NCBI GenBank assembly: GCA_022494885.1
Contig: JAGVSM010001703.1
Span: forward strand, 62,001-126,000
Direction of reading: 5' to 3'
Length of the DNA stretch: 64,000 bases
From: Micrasema longulum
Taxonomy: Eukaryota; Arthropoda; Insecta; Trichoptera; Brachycentridae
Within the stretch, counting starts at the first letter, position 1. Each line of letters starts with the position of its first letter. Position numbers and translations under genes: made by a program. A model generated the notes under the pieces. It was given only the letters and a program-made list of their open reading frames with translations, was not told the origin of the DNA and did no database searches. This document shows, one piece after another, positions 45,562 to 55,966 of the stretch.

Positions 45562-45907
45562 GTGCGGTGGTTTGACTTTGTGAGGAATAAATTAATAAGA
45601 GAACGGACGCAGAAAACTCCTGTGACAACTATCGTCAAGCGAAGGCTATACGGTTGGCTAAGCCATATTCTGCGGATGCCTCCCGAGAGCCTTAACCGCG
45701 CTTGACTACTTTACAAGAAATCATATTCTTGAGGTCCTGGACATCCACTGCTGACCGTTTGTCGGCAGTTTATGTCAGAACTTCGAAACGAGAACCTGAC
45801 TTGGGAGGACGCAAAAAAGTTGGCAGCCGATAGAGATGCATGGAGGCTCTTTGTGAAGACTATATGATCCAATTAAGGAGTGTATATGGAATGATGACGA
45901 TGAATAA
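45562..45907 (+). pseudogene. RTE-like LINE C-terminal remnant with GATGAC tail
   Basis: 45562-45705 reads VRWFDFVRNKLIRERTQK, then KRRLYGWLSHILRMPPESLN and a stop. 45763-45867 reads RQFMSELRNENLTWEDAKKL, then AADRDAWRLFVKTI and a stop. The RRL.W..HILRMP ... A.DR..WR.LV order is the end of RTE-like LINE proteins. After the stop the element ends TGGAATGATGACGATGAA, which resembles the SINE-A tail. Stops within the middle (SY-stop) and a frame change inactivate it. Confidence 0.75.
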
Positions 45908-46085
45908 GCAATATTAGATTACCGTGGAAAGTCGGATCAATTTTATAAAAATGGTTTAATATACCCATATTTTGAAAGACCCAAAAACGAGACGTTTCGC
46001 GATCTATGGGATAAAACGGAACGTATTAAGTTACCGCGTACTTGTACGTAATGTTTGTCAAAAACGCACACGGTGGCATGACGTG

Positions 46086-46109
46086 TGACGTCAAACTGGT
46101 GTGACGTCA
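46086..46109. promoter_or_regulatory. Two CRE palindromes in tandem
   Basis: TGACGTCA occurs at 46086-46093 and again at 46102-46109, both in the context GTGACGTCAA, 16 bp apart. It lies in a CpG-richer patch (46000-46130). CREB/ATF proteins bind this palindrome in animals. No gene can be attached. Confidence 0.4.
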
Positions 46110-46439
46110 AGTGCGAGCTGTTTTGTATGTGCACGTTTTTAAACCAGCAAATTATAATTTAAAACATTTTTTTGTACATTGATAGTTATTATGTACATAC
46201 ATATCATTAGAATCATAAAACTTCACTCCAAATATTTAATGTATTTTCAACGTTATTCTCGATTTGTGAAAACACCCCCATTGAAAACTCGTATCGTAAA
46301 TTTTTTTTCGATCTCTAAGACGAGTGTGTTGGTAATTAATGTATGACAGGGTTATACGCATGATAAAATCAGGCGAGATTGTAAATCTGAGTCAGGTATA
46401 ATTGACAAGATTAAGAAAGGGTCTCTGAGATGGTCTGAA

Positions 46440-46595
46440 GCAGGCAGAACCGAAGGGCATGCATGTCAAGATGTATGAATGTTGAAGAAGCTAGGAATGT
46501 ATGCCAAGATAGACGTGTGTAGCGGTTCATCCTCTCTGCCTACCCCAACGGGGAAATGGCATGATGGAAGTAGTAGTAGTAGAAGACAACTGGTA
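46440..46595 (+). pseudogene. RTE-like LINE extreme C terminus
   Basis: The plus frame reads EEARNVCQDRRV, stop, RFILSAYPNGEMA and stop. With the stop read as W this is the A.DR..WR ... YP.GE ending of RTE-like elements. It finishes in ATGGAAGTAGTAGTAGTAGA. Only about 35 codons remain. Confidence 0.55.
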
Positions 46596-46599
46596 TTTT

Positions 46600-47644
46600 T
46601 GTTTGGGTATTGGTTTTGCAATTACCTGCCTCACTAGGTACCTATGAAGTATCGTGGAAATAAAATATAGTTTTTTTACTATTTTTTTTATTACTGTTTT
46701 TTCAAAAAATATTTATTTCCTTATTAACAGTTTTGTTACGAAAACAAATTTCCACGCGGATGCGGGGCACAAAATAGCGGGGGCGAAGCCCTAGAGCTTC
46801 TACGATATTATTGAGCGCAATGGACTGTAATTAAATTTAATGAAAATTAGCGAGTATCCTCGATATGCAATATGCAATGGCAATCGGTCACAACCCCAGC
46901 AAATGAGATGGATTAGGAATGGTTACCATTAACCTGGTTCTCGTTCTTGATGGACTTGTCGAATCCGACTTGACACTTGCAAGCGGCACTAACACGATGG
47001 CAGGCCCTGATCTGGAGCTCAACACTGATGGTTGGTGGAAACAAAGTTTTATAGTGCGGCATACATTCAACAAAATAAATGCGCGATGTACGACACGGGG
47101 TCTTAATGTGGCGGTTGATCAAAGGATACCGAGGTGAGAGGTGAACAGTAGTTGTGCGTAAAAAGTATGTAGAAGTTATGACAATACTTGACCATGCATA
47201 CCCACATAATTCGCAACCAAGTTTATTACTGACTTTTGAGTCATAAGTTACAACTCTATGGGATTAAAAGTCCAAAAAAGTTAAGCTGGGACGAATAATT
47301 AGTATTATCATATTATCACAGATATATGAGATTATCACCACAAATATTATATTCGATAAAAATCATAAAAATATATTTTTTAAAAGAAATATATATGGCA
47401 CATCAATTTGGTAAACAAAAAACTCAAATATTTGGTTTACATTAAATAAAAAATGAAAGTGAAAAAAACGGATGGTACTTCGAAAAATCATCAACAGTAA
47501 AAACAGATAGTTATTTTTTTATGGTTTATTCCACGTAACTGAATGTAATTCTGCGTAAAATAGCACAATTATCCTAGACGGGTGTTTTTGACTTGATTGC
47601 TACTCTCAGATCACAATCCTCGAAAAGGAAATTGAGTGGACGTT
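46600..47644. other. Unassigned stretch with GC-richer patch
   Basis: 46880-47140 has open frames of 61-72 codons on both strands and a possible donor (CCGAGGTGAGAGG) at about 47130. No frame gives a recognisable protein or a matching acceptor, so I do not call an exon. Confidence 0.3.
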
Positions 47645-47775
47645 ATAGTCCGCCTCGTGGTTGAGTAGAGACTACGCCTAAAATCCCTAAGGTCCTGGGT
47701 TCGTTCGCAAGATAGACATGAAATATGCATTATAAATTGTGAGTTGTACTGTAATATTATTCTTACCTTTATATC
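47645..47775 (+). mobile_element. SINE-A, 5' half, diverged
   Basis: GTCCGCCTCGTGGTTGAGTA, box B GGGTTCGTTCG at 47697-47707, and a short piece of body (GACATGAAATATGCATTA). Confidence 0.6.
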
Positions 47776-49433
47776 GCACCTTTAGGACGAAAACGACTAA
47801 AAAAAAAATTTTTTTAGAAAATTGCAAAAGAAGAATGCAAATTGTGACACCTTCGTATTCTTTCATCGTTTGTTTCGTCTTTTTCAAAGTAAGCAACAAA
47901 TTTTGAGTTAAAAATTATACCAAAGGCTTTCAGCTATGAATCTTTGAAAAAAAAGCGGAATAAATGTAAATTATTAAAAGTTTAAATACGACATTCATTC
48001 AATAAGTCATTACTAGATTTAAAAAAAAAACAAACAAAAGTACTTTGAAAAATAAGATATTGACATAATATTAATTAGGTCCGATCATGTCACCAAACAC
48101 ATTTTTTTTATTCACAGAATGACATAAACGTAAATAAGTCACTAAGATTATCGGTAATTTAAATAATAAAATGACATTTACTTAAATAAGTCCCCAAGAT
48201 TACCGGTTCGTCGGAACCAAACAATCACAAATCTAAATTGGTCGTTTTAATATTTAAAAAAATAAAGTAAACATGCCATTTGTATCGGAATAAAATCGAC
48301 TCAACCGGCTTTCGGGCACTATATGTTTGTCTGCGTTGCGTCCTTTACACAGCAATGTAAACACAACATTAATTGCGTCGCTTCCGTACTGACACGGAAT
48401 ATAAATTTTATGAGTAATAAAGAGACCGATGTAACGGTTTTGTCTTATTCCCACCCGAATTTTGCGTTTTTTTTTCATGCAGAAAGATAAATAACGTTCA
48501 TTGAAGTTGTTTTATGATGTAAACTCATTTTAAGCTTTTTTTAGTGTAAGTCGTTTTCGTTATAAAGGTGCGATATAACAAATGATCAAACTTGATTACT
48601 ATTGTATTGCAAGCCACAAAAGGTTCTTCCTATCAATTTTATTCATACATATATGCAATGCTTTTTTGGCATTAAACGAGTAACCCTTTTAAAATGATCG
48701 ATTTCGTAAGTCGTGATTTTAATTAAATTTAATTCTACCACTTTCACTACCTCATTCTTTGTGAGTTTGGCTCTAAAAACAATATGGAAGATTTTAAAAA
48801 GCAGTACTACACCCGAAATTTCCCTCCTATTGCTAATATGCAATAATTAAACATATGTTTTATTTCTTTAAAAGTAATCATGGTTTTATGACAACGTACT
48901 TTAACCCCCTGGTGTTATCGCTATTAAAAATATTTATGGAAAAAATAATATACGCAATATTTATAATCTTATCTGTTAAACATATCACCAATTTTCGTTT
49001 TTCCTGCGAAAGCCTTGTACTGTCAACGCCCCTTTATTAACATTTTCTGAGAATCTACCGCCTATCAATAATGTATTATATTTATTATGTCAAATAAATA
49101 GTTCAATAATCGCAAAACATTTTATTTAGCATCTCTTAAAGATTAAACTTGATGATAACGGACATACAAACATAACAAAAATACAAGTGTTCTGAAAAAA
49201 CTGTGATAGTAAAAGATATGAAAATAAAATTATTTCGGCAAAATCTACCGATGTCAATAAAAGTAAACCTTTTTACTTCACAAATTTTTTTGATAAATAA
49301 AAGCATTATATTCATAATTTATCAATAAAATGCCTTTCTTTAACAATTTAATACATCGAAAAACAAATTTTCTTCTTGTTTGGCCGTTTTTACATGTCAT
49401 TGAATAAAGTTAATATAAAAGTAGGCCTTTACT
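47776..49433. other. Unassigned AT-rich stretch with a tandem duplication
   Basis: 48120-48155 and 48172-48208 are a diverged tandem pair (AAATAAGTCACTAAGATTAT and AAATAAGTCCCCAAGATTAC). The minus frame 48254-48478 has mixed composition but no recognised domain. Otherwise nothing. Confidence 0.4.
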
Positions 49434-49865
49434 TCTTCTTCTTGCGGTACCTTATCAGGTCCCCCCGATGTTGGCGATTATTACAACAAAAGCATCTCGG
49501 TATTGCTCTACTCCGCAGCCAGGGCACATGTTAAGTGGATGTACTCGCCATGGTGAAAGATGGCCATAGTGGTTTCCCCTTGCCTTCTCTGATTGATTTC
49601 CTGTCGGGGTTACCTTTCCTAACTAGTTGGTTCTGGTTTGGGGGTGCCAGAAATTCGCTTTTCATCCTTTCGTTATCTGCTGTGATCACACCGTTCTGAG
49701 TGTGATCCCATTGCCCAGGGTTCGCTACGTGAACGCTAACGAGATGGAAAAGTCAGTTGTGTTGCCGGTGGAATGCAACTGGGCGTTTGCATCATTTTAT
49801 AGAATCACACCATTTAGCAAGATATGACTCACTGCGATCCTACTGACGGTTCAACCCCATTACTA
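49434..49865 (-). repeat. Repeat family E, copy 2
   Basis: It matches 42563-42868 and extends further (GTGATCCCATTGCCCAGGGT to CACTGCGATCCTACTGACGG), so it is the longer copy. The minus-strand 3' end is GGTACCGCAAGAAGAAGAAG. The frame 49627-49827 is not a gene I recognise. Confidence 0.65.
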
Positions 49866-50330
49866 GATTTTTTTTAATACAATGCAAATGAATTATAAAC
49901 AATAACAACACTTACACATGATATAATATCATTTGTACGCTATTGGTACTGCGTACTTATTTGCATTACATGTTGTTATTCTTACAAATTTGGATTACAT
50001 ATAGGTATTGTGTTTTGTACATGATTTGTGTTGTGTCATGTTTATGTTTTTTTATTGTAATATATTCGATGTGTTATACCAACAGCATTGTATTCGATGT
50101 TTTATAACAATAACTATAAATAAATATGGAAGAAAAAAACAAACGCTCTATAAAACAATAAAATATAAATTCAACATATCGGTGGCAGCTACGTAAACTA
50201 CCGTATGTTGAAAACGTCAATCTTTCAGGAGAACTGTTTAAAAATGTTTTTGTTCGCCTAAGTTACAATTCTAAAGATATTAATTTGAATTTTGGACGAA
50301 ACTTTTTGTAGTTTAGAACTGTAACTTTCA
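49866..50330. other. Unassigned stretch
   Basis: It has a loose internal repeat around ATATTCGATGTGTTATAC and TGTATTCGATGTTTTATA. Nothing else was seen. Confidence 0.4.
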
Positions 50331-50592
50331 GCCTTGTAGTGTAATGGTCAGCGCGTTTGCCTATCATGAAAGAGGACTCGGGTTCGAATCCCGGCATGGT
50401 TGATATGAAATATTAATTTAAAAGGGTGTTTTTACACTAGAATGTTTCAAAGTCCCTAGACTGCCACCTGAAGCGTAAGACTGATCATCTTACCTTCGTG
50501 TAATAGAAAAATGATTAAGATACGCTGCAATTGGTGTACCGATTCAGTGCTCCATGCATCATCAGGTGCGGAAAGGGGTTTATGATGATGGT
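50331..50592 (+). mobile_element. SINE-A, full length with intact promoter boxes
   Basis: GCCTTGTAGTGTAATGGTCA (box A) and CTCGGGTTCGAATCCCGG (box B at 50380-50391) are both consensus-like. The body runs ATGAAATATTAATTTAAAAG to GAAGCGTAAGACTGATCATC, and the tail ends CATCAGGTGCGGAAAGGGG with a worn GATGATG. The first 73 bases resemble tRNA-Glu/Asp type molecules. Confidence 0.85.
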
Positions 50593-51143
50593 TTCGAATG
50601 ACATTTGAAAATTATGTCCACTATCAAACAAACTAGATTTCGGTGTTACGATTGTTTACGTGTAATCTTTATCGATTCAAAATACCGTATATAGTACTTA
50701 CGGTTTTTTACTTGGAATCTGCATTCATTGAAATGATTGTATGTAGTTATAACTATCGATATCAAAGCCTTACTGACAGAATGCATTAAGTCATTAAAAC
50801 CAGTTCGGAGATAATCGATTTAAAGCTTTTTTATTCTTTCAACGCATTATTTCTCCCTCAGTTTCCATCATTATTTTATTTTTTTAAGTATCAAAAGAAA
50901 TATCTTTATTCTAGGCATAGCATAAAATTTGAAATCAACACTTGCACTCATATTTAAAAACATTTTAAATATATAAAACCTGTTGACTTAATGCAGCCTC
51001 GATATATTGGTTGATTTTTTAAACAAAAAATCATACAATCTGTGTTACATACCATAGTTTTCATAGAACAAAAGATATGAAAAAAAATATTTGAAGGAAA
51101 TATGGGAAAGTCTTGTCATTTATTTATTGTTTTTTTTAATTTT
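50593..51143. other. Unassigned AT-rich stretch
   Basis: No feature recognised. Confidence 0.4.
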
Positions 51144-51394
51144 AAGTCGGCCACGTGGTGAAATGGTGAGCTCACTTGTCTACCATGCAAGAGGTCTCGG
51201 GTTCGATTCCCGACGTGATTGAAATGAAATATTTATTCAAAAGGGTGTTTTCACACAAGAATATTTCATAGTCCTTGGACTGACACTTGAAGCGTAAGAC
51301 TGATCATCTTACCTTAATGCAGCAAAAAATTATCAAGATACGCTGCGATCGGTGAACTATGTACCATTAGGTGCGGAAAGGTAATAATGATGAT
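51144..51394 (+). mobile_element. SINE-A, full length
   Basis: GTCGGCCACGTGGTGAAATG, AAGAGGTCTCGGGTTCGATT (box B at 51197-51208), GAAGCGTAAGACTGATCATC, and a tail CATTAGGTGCGGAAAGGTAA then TGATGA. It is a good copy with a slightly altered box A. Confidence 0.85.
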
Positions 51395-51409
51395 TTTTTT
51401 AAACTTTGT

Positions 51410-51500
51410 GTACAAAGAATACGTATTTTGGTGGACTTATTGCTTATACCAATATCTTTAAGCCAACCATAAAACAGACTAGTCAAAAAAAAAAAAACAT
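51410..51500 (+). repeat. Dispersed repeat, partner of 41663-41745
   Basis: CAATATCTTTAAGCCAACCA and AACAGACTAGTCAAAAAAAA match the unit downstream of the LINE at 40700-41662. Class unknown. Confidence 0.5.
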
Positions 51501-51679
51501 TTACTGGTTTAAGTAACTATGTCTGCCTAGATTATGCCATATTTTATACATTTTGTAAATAATACCTTTTGTTAATTGAAGAGATTTAGAGACTGTTTAG
51601 AGTAAGTGTTAAATATTCTCATTAATGTCAATCTGTGAGGGCTAACATAAGCCATAAAAAAAAACTCTACGCAAAATAA

Positions 51680-51895
51680 TTTATGTTACATAGTGCATAA
51701 AGTGGTCACTTAAACCAGCCAGTGACAGGTAAAAAACCTTTTAAATGCATCGACTACCATATTTATTAATCTTAACAATAATGTCTCTGTTTTAGTACCT
51801 ATGTTTATCTTGATATCTGCCTAAGGGGTGGAATTTAGTCATTGTCTTTAGACATTTGGACAAACTCAAAATATTGTTAAATATAAATTTGTTAA
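51680..51895 (-). mobile_element. Foldback family M, copy 10
   Basis: CATAAAGTGGTCACTTAAAC, CAGCCAGTGACAGG, TGCCTAAGGGGTGGAA and GACAAACTCAAAATATTG are the reversed arm with moderate decay. Confidence 0.7.
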
Positions 51896-52099
51896 AATCA
51901 AGTGATTGTAATCTTAGGGTCATAAATTAAACTAAATGTTTATGTGGTTTTTCTAGCAAGATAGAAGATAAATAATATAAAACATGAGGTTGTAACATCA
52001 AAAAGTATACGTTTAATAGGTATATGATTACAGATTTTAAAATGGGCAAAATTCAGCAATATTAAAACAGTTTTTGTATTTTTTTTGTACATTTAGACA

Positions 52100-52340
52100 A
52101 GCCTAGACAGGCCGGGCCATGTTGCACAAATTAGGTAAGCCGCGAAAATGAAGGTTATATGTATGACTCGCTTCTGTCTGGAGCTTACGTCACGCCTGTG
52201 CCAAAAACAGTAACGCAATGTTGATACGCACCTGGGACCATAGTAAGCGGATGTTACAGTTTACAGTGCCTACTGCCTGCTGCCTAGTGCCTACAAACAT
52301 AATATTCGATACGCTTGTCGTTGTCACGTGACTGCCGTCA
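52100..52340. promoter_or_regulatory. GC-richer block with perfect E-box palindrome
   Basis: It contains GTCACGTGAC at 52323-52332 (a ten-base palindrome with a CACGTG core), CTTACGTCACGCC, and a short repeat of GCCTACTGCCTGCTGCC near 52267-52292. No open frame. A regulatory role is inference. Confidence 0.3.
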
Positions 52341-52404
52341 AATATCAAGCATATCTTGTGGTCGTTATTTTCGCATTTAACATACTAGAAATATTTCTTG
52401 AAAC

Positions 52405-52455
52405 TTATTGCAACAGAGACGGAAAACATTTTTGACAAGGGAATATAGAAGTCTA
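52405..52455 (+). mobile_element. Foldback family M, copy 11 (fragment)
   Basis: ATTGCAACAGAGACGGAAAA, then GACAAGGGAATATAGAAGTC, cut off before the core by a T-rich run. Confidence 0.55.
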
Positions 52456-52563
52456 CGGCTACTTCTACTTCTTTTTTTTTTTTTTTTGTTTTTTTGTACA
52501 ACGTACATAAGAAGAATAATTATATAGCAATGCATAAAAAATCTAACATCACGTCATTTCCGA

Positions 52564-52925
52564 CTGAGGAATCATCTCCCATCCACCATCAAAGATGTTG
52601 CTACAGTATCTCTGTTTAAATCACGTCTCAAGAAACATCTCCATTTTCTTCTTTAATCTCTCCTCTTTTCCTCTTTCCTCTTTTTTCCCTTTTCCCATTG
52701 AGTAATAGTATTGATTAAAGGTAATTTACAAACATACACATACGTGTATTTTTATTTTTATATTTCATCAGGTTTTTAATCTTCATTTTCTATTGAATGT
52801 GTTCTATAATTTGAATTATAAAAATAACACTATTTTTGTATTGCTTGGTTAGGAGAAATAGTCATTTGGCAATAAGCTCGCTAATGTACAAATAACATTA
52901 AATACAATGTTGAATAAATAAAATG
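52564..52925 (+). pseudogene. LINE C-terminal tail and 3' UTR, family L7, second copy
   Basis: The frame reads NHLPSTIKDVATVSLFKSRL, then KKHLHFLL and a stop at 52654-52656. The UTR matches 20259-20525 closely (pyrimidine-rich block, CCCATTGAGTAATAGT, AATAAGCTCGCTAATGTAC). The 3' hairpin has lost part of its stem. It is truncated to about 360 bp. Confidence 0.75.
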
Positions 52926-53329
52926 AATTTCCCCGTAGGGAAAGACAGAAGGATGGACATTGTAACGAAATAACTTCAAGTAGGCACTTTGTAACACATT
53001 ATTTGCACTTGCAACACCCAGCTAATTTGAGCTATTTGAGAACGTGCGGTCGACACGCTTCTTTTTGATAGAAGCTGGATAACCACTCGGGCGGTTCCCG
53101 GAAGTCTCTCAAAATCTTTTATCCTCATAAGACCCAGATCTTGGTAAGATTATTTAAATAAAATCTCAACTACTAAAAATCGGCATTTTGTTTCTTAGTT
53201 ATTTATATCTGAGAAATGTCAAAAACTTATATGTTTTTCATTAAACTTCGTAAAAGCACTAACAATACTAAACAGTATTTTCAAAATGTGCAAATGTTGC
53301 TGGATTTACTCGGTACAAAGTTATTAAGA
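52926..53329. other. Unassigned stretch
   Basis: A small GC-richer patch (53040-53110) has no recognised content. Confidence 0.4.
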
Positions 53330-53535
53330 TTGATATTTATTGCAACAGAGAAATGTGGAAGTCGAATATTACACATCGGGTAAAGTGGCTACTTACACCA
53401 CCTAATGACTGTTCATAAGTTCTGTAAATGCCTAGACTTCCATTTTCCTATCACAAAAATGTTTTACGTCTACAAAAATAAATCCAGCTGTGTCTACAAA
53501 TATTGAGATACACTCAAAATATCTATTTTTTTATA
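53330..53535. mobile_element. Foldback family M, copy 12 (collapsed)
   Basis: It starts forward (TTTATTGCAACAGAGAAATG, GGAAGTCG) and continues in reverse (TACACATCGGGTAAAGTGGC, CTGTAAATGCCTAGACTTCC). The result is a very short hairpin made by an internal deletion. Confidence 0.6.
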
Positions 53536-53704
53536 TTTGAATAATTTCCGTATTTTAATACTTTCTATATTTTCATATTTTACGTAATAAAGTAAAAAAC
53601 GCTCCCTGAAAATGTAGTTATCTTATTTTGTTATATAAATATTGAAATTATTGCATAAAAGTAATTATGAGTATTTAAATATATCATTATAATTTCTCTA
53701 TACA

Positions 53705-53940
53705 CACAGAGTGGTGTTCAAGGTGCTAAATCTTTGCTCTAATCACACCAAATCTGGATCATTTTTGATAGATGGAAGATAAAGTGATCAATCATTTATT
53801 CCTAGTGGCAGTCCAGGAACAATAAAGTGTTACAGTGTGGAAAACTCCTTTAAAACAACATTGAATTGTGATTTACCAGGACCAAACCCACCACCTTGAA
53901 CATAGAGGTGAACCCGTCAAACTCCACACAAGGCGAACAT
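53705..53940 (-). mobile_element. SINE-A-like, diverged
   Basis: On the minus strand GTTTGACGGGTTCACCTCTA and GGTGGTGGGTTTGGTCCTGG lead to ACACTTTATTGTTCCTGGAC, TGCCACTAGGAATAA and TGATCACTTTATCTTCC. These follow the order of the SINE-A body (TACACTA, CTGGACTGCCAC, TGATCATCTTACC). Box B is poor. Confidence 0.4.
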
Positions 53941-53959
53941 AGTTTTTATGAGTGTTTCC

Positions 53960-54630
53960 TTTCTCTTCCCTCTTTCCTTCCCTCTTTGCCCCCTCTTCTC
54001 TTCACAGTATGTTGTAGATATTTAGTAATTTATTTTTTCTAAAAAAATATATATACCGTACCTAAAAGGAAAAATCACGGTAGTCACATTGAACGAAGTG
54101 TTCAGGAAACAAGATTGTCTGTGCGATTTTTAAAACATGATAACTTTTGAACCGAATGAGATAATTTCAGCCTGTAAAGAATTTTCAACGTAAAATATTG
54201 ATTTAAAAAATAACAATACTACAAGTTTTAGTAGCATATCTGGAACTAATGATGTTTTTTGCATTGAAGCAAAGTGAACTTAAGATTTTTATTTCAAGTT
54301 TAAAAAAACCTTTTAGTGACAAATGTGGATTTTTGTGTTTTATTCACGTATAAAGTATCTTGATACGATATTTTTTGCATTTTGAACTTCAAAACGGCAA
54401 AAAACGGACATCCGTCTTTTATCCCTTAAGGTATTGACATATTTATCAATGATTTGTTTTATAATAAAAATATTATGATATACCTACCTACAATAATGTT
54501 CATGTACAACTGATTTTCTAAAATTGAACGGTTTGGGTATTTAGAAAGAAATTGCTTCAAGGTAATATGCCCGCTCTAATACATATGTTTGTAAACTGTA
54601 TATTTATAAAATGCGCTTAAATAAACGAAC
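53960..54630 (+). mobile_element. LINE 3' UTR split by MITE P
   Basis: The left part has the pyrimidine-rich UTR (CTTCCCTCTTTCCTTCCC, CACAGTATGTTG). The right part resumes with TTGAACGGTTTGGGTATTTA and a hairpin ATTGCT-TCAA-GGTAAT (two G-U pairs), and ends ATGCCCGCTCTAATACATAT, AAATAAACGAAC. The uninterrupted equivalent is 21600-21845. Confidence 0.7.
54057..54434 (+). mobile_element. MITE family P, copy 3
   Basis: GTACCTAAAAGGAAAAATCA on the left and CGTCTTTTATCCCTTAAGGT on the right. The interior GAAGTGTTCAGGAAACAAGA is the family signature. It sits inside the LINE UTR above. Confidence 0.8.
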
Positions 54631-55129
54631 ATAATATCTGCAATCGATTCATTTTCCAAAATGTTTACATGAGAGTACTGATTGTATCATAAGAACTCGT
54701 CGAGGCTTCTAATTCTATTTAAAACAAAAAAATTGCATACTTTATCCGCCCAGCCAATTTTTTAAAAATTATTTTTAAAAATTATAAAAAAGATTTTTTT
54801 AAATTTACTCGGATAGAAACTATTATATTTTTTGGGAATAAAGAATAAAAATAATAATTTAAATAATACGTATTTTACATAATGTACGTATGTTAAAACA
54901 TTACATCTTACTAGGAGCCCGCATTGGCCTTGTACTTGTACATTGTACATTTTATATATTTTTTTCTCGTACACTTGTAACGAAGCAGAAATGAATTTTC
55001 CGAAATAACCATTGTCGAAAAAATTTGATCCTTTATCGACTATAACAGGTAAATAAAATTAAAATACATGCATGACATGTAATATTAACATATTACAAAA
55101 GTGATGAAAAATTGGAGGAAAAAATGTAA
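54631..55129. other. Unassigned AT-rich stretch
   Basis: A short piece at 54980-55005 (GCAGAAATGAATTTTCCGA) echoes 1022-1045. Nothing else. Confidence 0.4.
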
Positions 55130-55560
55130 GAATCATCGGCTGGTTTGAGTGGCCACTTTACACACTATGTAACATTCACTATTCTGCCTGTATTTGAACA
55201 TCCATATTCCTTCAATTCTTCCATCTGCTGATGTTTGTGAAGTTAAAGATCTGAAACCTTGTCTGATAAATGTAAGATTCATCTGAAATACTTAACTTTC
55301 CTACTAGGCAACGCATGACAGTATATTTTTATTTTTTATACTTCTTCTTGGAACAGGTGGATTTATCAACAGTTTATGTAAAGTGGCCTCTGAAACCAGC
55401 CAATGACAGGTAGCCTTGGAGATGCCTAGATTTTTATATTCTCTTCTTTAAAATTTTCATCTTCTTTGTTGTAATACATATATTAATGTTAACAGCTTCC
55501 TAGGAGGTTGCATCCAGCCCATTTCAACAAAAATTTGGGCAATATATGATATTTTTACTA
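55130..55560. mobile_element. Foldback family M, copy 13
   Basis: A forward arm (CGGCTGGTTTGAGTGGCCAC to GAACAGGTGGATTTATCAAC) is followed by a reversed piece (TAAAGTGGCCTCTGAAACCA to TTCTTTGTTGTAATAC) and the AGCTTCCTAGGAGG palindrome. It is a complete but diverged foldback. Confidence 0.75.
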
Positions 55561-55785
55561 TAAATATTTAAAGCATTAACTTTGTGGTCAAACATTTAAC
55601 TAAATGTTATTAAATATTTGTATATAACCACTGAATCAAATTCAATTATAAACACATCTCTCCAGCTTCCACTCCCACCAAGTCTACTATATACCATTGT
55701 GTCTTTCTACTTCCTTTTATAATAATTTTATATGTATACATAATATGTCCTTTAAAATTTAATAAAAAAAGAAATCAATAAAACA

Positions 55786-55966
55786 ACTTTGTTTTTAACC
55801 ACTAATTTTTATTTTTCACCTACCGGTTTCGAAGCAAACAAGCTTCTTCGTCAAGGTTTACGTAACAAAACGTAAAAATTAGTGGTTAAAAACAAAGTTG
55901 TTTTATTTATTTTATTATAATGAATAACCACAAAGTTAGTGCTTCAAATATAAACTTTATAAAGAA
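55786..55966. mobile_element. Palindromic repeat family F, copy 2
   Basis: AAAACAACTTTGTTTTTAAC and GTTAAAAACAAAGTTGTTTT are perfect arms at the two ends. The centre is CTACCGGTTTCGAAGC, a loop and GCTTCTTCGTCAAGG. The right flank ATAACCACAAAGTTAG is shared with 16391-16580. Confidence 0.75.

Noticed and set aside
46888..47137. Three overlapping open frames on both strands in a GC-richer patch with a possible splice donor
   Set aside because: No recognisable protein in any frame and no matching acceptor. High GC lowers stop frequency, so several frames open together by chance.
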